Shown: positions 60,738 through 64,000 of the stretch, piece by piece
Position numbering within the stretch: the stretch's first letter is position 1
How the letters are laid out: the number at the start of each line of letters is the position of its first letter
DNA from: Alphaproteobacteria bacterium
GTDB lineage: Bacteria; Pseudomonadota; Alphaproteobacteria; JACAEB01
NCBI GenBank assembly: GCA_024236075.1
Contig: JACKLE010000008.1
Location: 51,999 to 115,998 of the forward strand
DNA length: 64,000 nucleotides
Direction of reading: 5' to 3'
Position numbers and translations under genes: made by a program
The notes under the pieces: model-generated
What the model saw: the letters and a program-made list of their open reading frames with translations, nothing else
What the model was told of the DNA's origin: nothing
The model's database searches: none

Positions 60738-61745
60738 TCAGGCGCGCTCGGTCGGCACGATGTCGAGGGTCGTGCGCGCGCCCTGGCGGATGACGGCGAT
60801 CGCCTCCTTGCGCCCGATGCGCTCCCCGCTCAGGGCGCGAACGAGGTCGTCCGCGCCCGCGACGGGGGTCTCGCCGAAGGCGATGACGATGTCGCCCGGG
60901 GCGAGGCCGGCCTCGGCGGCGGGCGAGCCCGCCTCGATGCTCGTCACCGCCGCGCCCGTCGCGCTTTCGTGGCCCGCCGCGAGCGCGAGGCGGCGCGGGA
61001 CGGCCACCGTCTGCGCGGCGATGCCGACATAGGCGCGGCGCACGCGGCCGTGGCGGACGATCTCGCTCACGACATGGCTCGCCGTATTGCTCGCGACCGC
61101 GAAGCAGATGCCCTGCGCGCCGAGGATGACGGCGGTGTTGATGCCCACGACCTCGCCGCGCGAGGAGACGAGGGGCCCGCCCGAATTGCCCGGATTGAGG
61201 GCCGCGTCGGTCTGGATCACGTCGTCGATGAGGCGGCCGGAGCGCGCGCGCAGCGAGCGCCCGAGCGCGGAGACGACGCCCGCCGTGACCGTCGAGTCGA
61301 AGCCGAGCGGGTTGCCGATCGCGACGACGACATGGCCCGGCCTCAGGGACTTCGAGTCGCCGAGGCGCGCCGCCGGAAGCCGCTCGCTGGCGTCCGCGTG
61401 GAGTAGCGCGAGGTCCGTGTGGGGGTCGTCGCCGAGCACCCGCGCGCCGGTCGCCCGCGCGCCCGGGGCGGTGAGGCGCGCGCCGGCGGCGCCCTGGATC
61501 ACGTGGCTGTTGGTCAGCACGAGGCCGTCGGGGGAGATGACGACGCCCGAGCCCGCGCCCATCGGGGCGCCGCCCGGGCCCTGGGCCTCGACGCGCACGA
61601 CGGCCGGCGACACCGCGGCCGCCACGCGGGCCACGGTGCGCGAATAGCTGTCGAGGATGTCGTCGTCCGCTGGGGGCGCAAGGCTCGAGAAGCCCGCCTC
61701 GCCGGCCCCTTCGTCGCGGACAAAGCTTGGCTCGAGATCGAGCAT
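60738..61745 (-). CDS. HtrA/DegP-family serine protease (S1C) with PDZ domain
   Basis: 335 residues from the ATG at 61745. The trypsin-like triad is visible: His in TNSHVI, Asp in HTDLALL and Ser in GNSGGPL. One C-terminal PDZ domain follows (GAAVTSIEAGSPAAEAGLAPGD in outline). There is no signal peptide or membrane span at the N-terminus (MLDLEPSFVRDEG), so unlike DegP it is probably cytoplasmic. The long upstream extension of this frame lies antisense to the cyclase gene and is not coding. Convergent with the helicase gene. Confidence 0.9.
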   Translation of the reverse strand: MLDLEPSFVRDEGAGEAGFSSLAPPADDDILDSYSRTVARVAAAVSPAVVRVEAQGPGGAPMGAGSGVVISPDGLVLTNSHVIQGAAGARLTAPGARATGARVLGDDPHTDLALLHADASERLPAARLGDSKSLRPGHVVVAIGNPLGFDSTVTAGVVSALGRSLRARSGRLIDDVIQTDAALNPGNSGGPLVSSRGEVVGINTAVILGAQGICFAVASNTASHVVSEIVRHGRVRRAYVGIAAQTVAVPRRLALAAGHESATGAAVTSIEAGSPAAEAGLAPGDIVIAFGETPVAGADDLVRALSGERIGRKEAIAVIRQGARTTLDIVPTERA

Positions 61746-61829
61746 TGTTCGCACTCCGGAACTGGAGCGCGATAAGTTGGGAGGGGGGCAGGCGCTTTCA
61801 AGCCGGGCGGCCCCCGACGCAGAGCGGTC

Positions 61830-63110
61830 ATGCGGTACGGGACGGACCAGGGCGGAACGGCGCGGCGCACGGGCGGGGACCCCGGCGCCCTTCGGCGCGC
61901 CCTCGCGCGGGTGGTGGACTACGGGACGCAGAGCTATCCCCCGCACGTCCGACGGCGGCTGCGGGTCATGAACATCGCGGCCGCCTGCGTCGTTGTCTTC
62001 ACCTCCCTCTACACGGCTCAGCAGATCGCACTCGACTTCGAGACCTGGAAGCCCGTCATCCTCATCAATCTCTGCCTCATCTCGGTCGGCATCGCGGTGC
62101 CCTTCCTGCACCGCTTCGGCGAGACCGTCGGCGTGGTGACGCTCGGCATCGCGGAGAGCGTCGGGCTCTTCGCGCTCACGGCCTGCGTCGGGCGCGAGGC
62201 CGGCCTGCATATCCAGTATGTGGCCGCGATCTGCGTCTACTTCGCGGTGCTCGGCATAGAGCGGCTGCGGCTCATCCTCGCGCTGACGGGACTCGGCGTC
62301 GCGCTCCATCTTCTCGCCTGGGCGATGTTTCCGCAGGAGCGGGCGCTCATCGCGGTCTCGCGCGGCGATCTCGATGCGCTCTACGTGACGGCCGTGGGCA
62401 CGATCTTCACGATCGTCGCCGTGGTCATCTACTATGCGTTCAGCCTCGCGGAGAAGGCGCAGGCCGAAAGCGACGCGCTCCTGCACAACATGCTGCCGCG
62501 TCCCATCGTCGAGCGCCTCAAGGGCGCGCCCGACGCCCTCATCGCCGACGAGATCGCCGAGGGCTCGGTGCTCTTTGCCGATCTGAAGGGCTTCGTGCCG
62601 CTCACGAAGCGCCTCGGTCCCTCGCGCAGCGTCGCGCTGCTCGGCACCATCGTCGGAACCTTCGACGTGCTCGCGGACCGCTGGAGGGTCGAGAAGATCA
62701 AGACGATAGGCGACGCCTACATGATCGCGGCCGGCGTGTCGGAGCCCACGCCCGACCATGCCGAACGCCTGGCGGACATGGCGCTCGCCATGCTGGACGC
62801 GCTGCGCGGCATCGCCGGCCGTCACGACCTCGAGCTCGTCGCGCGGATCGGCATCGCCACGGGCCCGGTTCTGGCAGGGGTCATCGGCGCGAAGCGCCTG
62901 ACCTACGACGTGTGGGGCGACACGGTGAATCTCGCCTCGCGGCTCGAGGGGCTGAGCGCGCCGGACCGCATCCTCGTCTCCCGCGCGACCATGCAGCGCC
63001 TCGAGGGCGCCTTCGAGCTCGAGCCGTGCGGGCTCATCGACATACGCGGCCTCGGTCCCGAGGAGACCTGGTACCTGAAGGGCCGCGCGGATCTCGGCAA
63101 CCGACGATAG
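61830..63110 (+). CDS. Membrane-anchored class III adenylate cyclase
   Basis: 426 residues. Five or six spans lie in residues 45-215 and end in a helical linker (AFSLAEKAQAESDALLHNMLPRPIVERL) typical of cyclases. The catalytic domain has metal aspartates in VLFADLKGFV and IGDAYM, and the WGDTVNLASRLE segment. Intact motifs suggest an active cAMP-forming enzyme. It diverges from the HtrA gene (84-bp gap) and precedes the enoyl-CoA hydratase gene by 36 bp. Confidence 0.9.
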   Translation: MRYGTDQGGTARRTGGDPGALRRALARVVDYGTQSYPPHVRRRLRVMNIAAACVVVFTSLYTAQQIALDFETWKPVILINLCLISVGIAVPFLHRFGETVGVVTLGIAESVGLFALTACVGREAGLHIQYVAAICVYFAVLGIERLRLILALTGLGVALHLLAWAMFPQERALIAVSRGDLDALYVTAVGTIFTIVAVVIYYAFSLAEKAQAESDALLHNMLPRPIVERLKGAPDALIADEIAEGSVLFADLKGFVPLTKRLGPSRSVALLGTIVGTFDVLADRWRVEKIKTIGDAYMIAAGVSEPTPDHAERLADMALAMLDALRGIAGRHDLELVARIGIATGPVLAGVIGAKRLTYDVWGDTVNLASRLEGLSAPDRILVSRATMQRLEGAFELEPCGLIDIRGLGPEETWYLKGRADLGNRR

Positions 63111-63146
63111 GCGACATTCGAAGCTCGCAAACAGAAGGAGGCGACC

Positions 63147-63947
63147 ATGTCCGAAACGCTGCGCGTGGAACGCGACGGGCCCGTGCTGATCGTGACGATC
63201 GACCGGCCCGGGGTCCGCAATGCCGTCGACCGTCCGACGGCGGACGCTCTCGTGGAGGCGTTTCTCGCTTTCGAGCGCGACGACTCGCTGTCGGCGGCGG
63301 TGCTCGCGGGCGCTGGCGGGCATTTCTGCGCCGGAGCCGACCTCAAGGCGATCGCCGGCGGGACGGCGAACCGGGTCGAGGACCCCGATTTCGCCGCCGG
63401 TCACGACCGGCTCGACGGCACGGCGCCCATGGGTCCGACGCGCATGCTCCTCTCCAAGCCCGTGATCGCGGCGATCAGCGGCTATGCGGTCGCCGGCGGC
63501 TTCGAGCTCGCCATCTGGTGCGATCTGCGCGTCGTCGAGGCGGACGCGACGTTCGGCATATTCTGCAGGCGGTGGAACATCCCGCTCATCGACGGCGGGA
63601 GCGTCCGTCTGCCCCGCCTCATCGGGCTGTCGCGGGCGCTCGATCTCATCATGACGGGGCGTCCCGTCGGCGCCGCGGAAGCGCTCGCCATGGGCCTCGC
63701 CAACCGCGTCGTGCCGTCGGGCGAGGGCCGTGCCGAGGCGGTCAAGCTCGCGCACGAGCTGGCGCGCCTGCCCCAGGAATCGCTGCGCCACGAGCGCCTC
63801 TCGGCCTATGAGCAGTTCGACCTCGATTTCCGCGTCGCCATGGCGAACGAATGGCGGCTCGGCAAGGAGACGCTGCGCGTCGGGCAAGGAGCCGGGGCCG
63901 CGCGCTTCGTGTCGGGCGAGGGGCGCGGCGGGTCGTCCGCGAGCTGA
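63147..63947 (+). CDS. Enoyl-CoA hydratase/isomerase (crotonase family)
   Basis: 266 residues with AAGGAGG 6 bp before the ATG. It has the crotonase oxyanion segment AGGHFCAGADLKAIAGG and GYAVAGGFELAIWCDLRV. The position of the first catalytic Glu of classical hydratases reads as FCRRWNIPLIDGG, so the reaction may be an isomerase, hydrolase or other crotonase chemistry. No pathway neighbours follow within the window. Confidence 0.88.
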   Translation: MSETLRVERDGPVLIVTIDRPGVRNAVDRPTADALVEAFLAFERDDSLSAAVLAGAGGHFCAGADLKAIAGGTANRVEDPDFAAGHDRLDGTAPMGPTRMLLSKPVIAAISGYAVAGGFELAIWCDLRVVEADATFGIFCRRWNIPLIDGGSVRLPRLIGLSRALDLIMTGRPVGAAEALAMGLANRVVPSGEGRAEAVKLAHELARLPQESLRHERLSAYEQFDLDFRVAMANEWRLGKETLRVGQGAGAARFVSGEGRGGSSAS

Positions 63948-63968
63948 TGGAGTTCGGCCGGCCCGGCG

Positions 63969-64000
63969 TCAGGCCGCCGCGCTGAGGGGATGGCGCGCGA
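63969..64000 (-). CDS. Possible C-terminal end of a minus-strand gene (partial)
   Basis: Read on the minus strand, the last 32 bases give ...ARHPLSAAA and a TGA stop at 63969-63971. This is the right position and style for a gene convergent with the hydratase, but ten codons cannot establish it. Confidence 0.2.
   Translation of the reverse strand, partial: ARHPLSAAA

Noticed and set aside
61746..63887. Long upstream extension of the HtrA frame
   Set aside because: It is antisense to the cyclase and crotonase genes; only the part from MLDLEPS onward has protease character.

Overview
The window is a GC-rich (roughly 68-70%), gene-dense stretch of bacterial chromosome, most like a free-living alphaproteobacterium. 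I infer this from the EF-P tail, a malic enzyme fused to a phosphotransacetylase domain, a BcsS-type beta-barrel protein, a CCCCGGCGAAAGCCGGGG-type intergenic palindrome and the many acyl-CoA catabolism genes. I see no rRNA, tRNA, IS element, phage or CRISPR array. No species is assigned.

Layout. 1-8515: end of efp, lpdA, a DUF35/SCP-x-type thiolase pair, a lipoprotein hydrolase, then a minus-strand run of D-aminoacylase, PcaF-type thiolase and purU. 8575-17173: cytochrome c-PQQ dehydrogenase with a divergent TetR gene, MFS transporter, maeB, a secreted hydrolase and a second TetR gene. 17299-21316: a DUF1800/DUF1501 pair and an enolase-superfamily gene, all three broken by about 13 frameshifts packed into 2.5 kb. 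21494-35048: TetR, SCP2-like, phytanoyl-CoA dioxygenase-like, dipeptide epimerase, SDR, VOC, BcsS, cyclase and alcohol dehydrogenase genes, then a four-gene acyl-CoA operon (ACAD, thiolase, AMP ligase, saccharopine dehydrogenase-like). 35331-39882: tandem arylsulfatases.

39883-49156 holds two themes. One is RNA metabolism: a TROVE/Ro60-like protein gene at 40392, a candidate structured RNA just upstream of it (good promoter, GNRA-capped terminator), and an RtcB RNA ligase gene 6 kb downstream. The other is probable deoxysugar catabolism: sulfatase, SDR, a DapA-family aldolase fused to an L-rhamnose mutarotase domain, a GPH sugar symporter and a second SDR.

50440-59439 is a nine-gene minus-strand operon that I regard as the best candidate for an undescribed system. 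It encodes two AAA+ ATPases (one CbbX/EccA-like, one membrane-anchored with a variant Walker B), two membrane-anchored extracytoplasmic proteins or secreted proteins, a VirD4/TraG-like coupling ATPase, a 39-residue single-span peptide, a 93-residue protein, a 201-residue protein resembling polymorphic toxin modules, and a disordered 104-residue protein. Several junctions are 4-bp start/stop overlaps. A RecD-like helicase gene diverges from its promoter side. The window ends with a cytoplasmic-looking HtrA protease, a second membrane cyclase and an enoyl-CoA hydratase.
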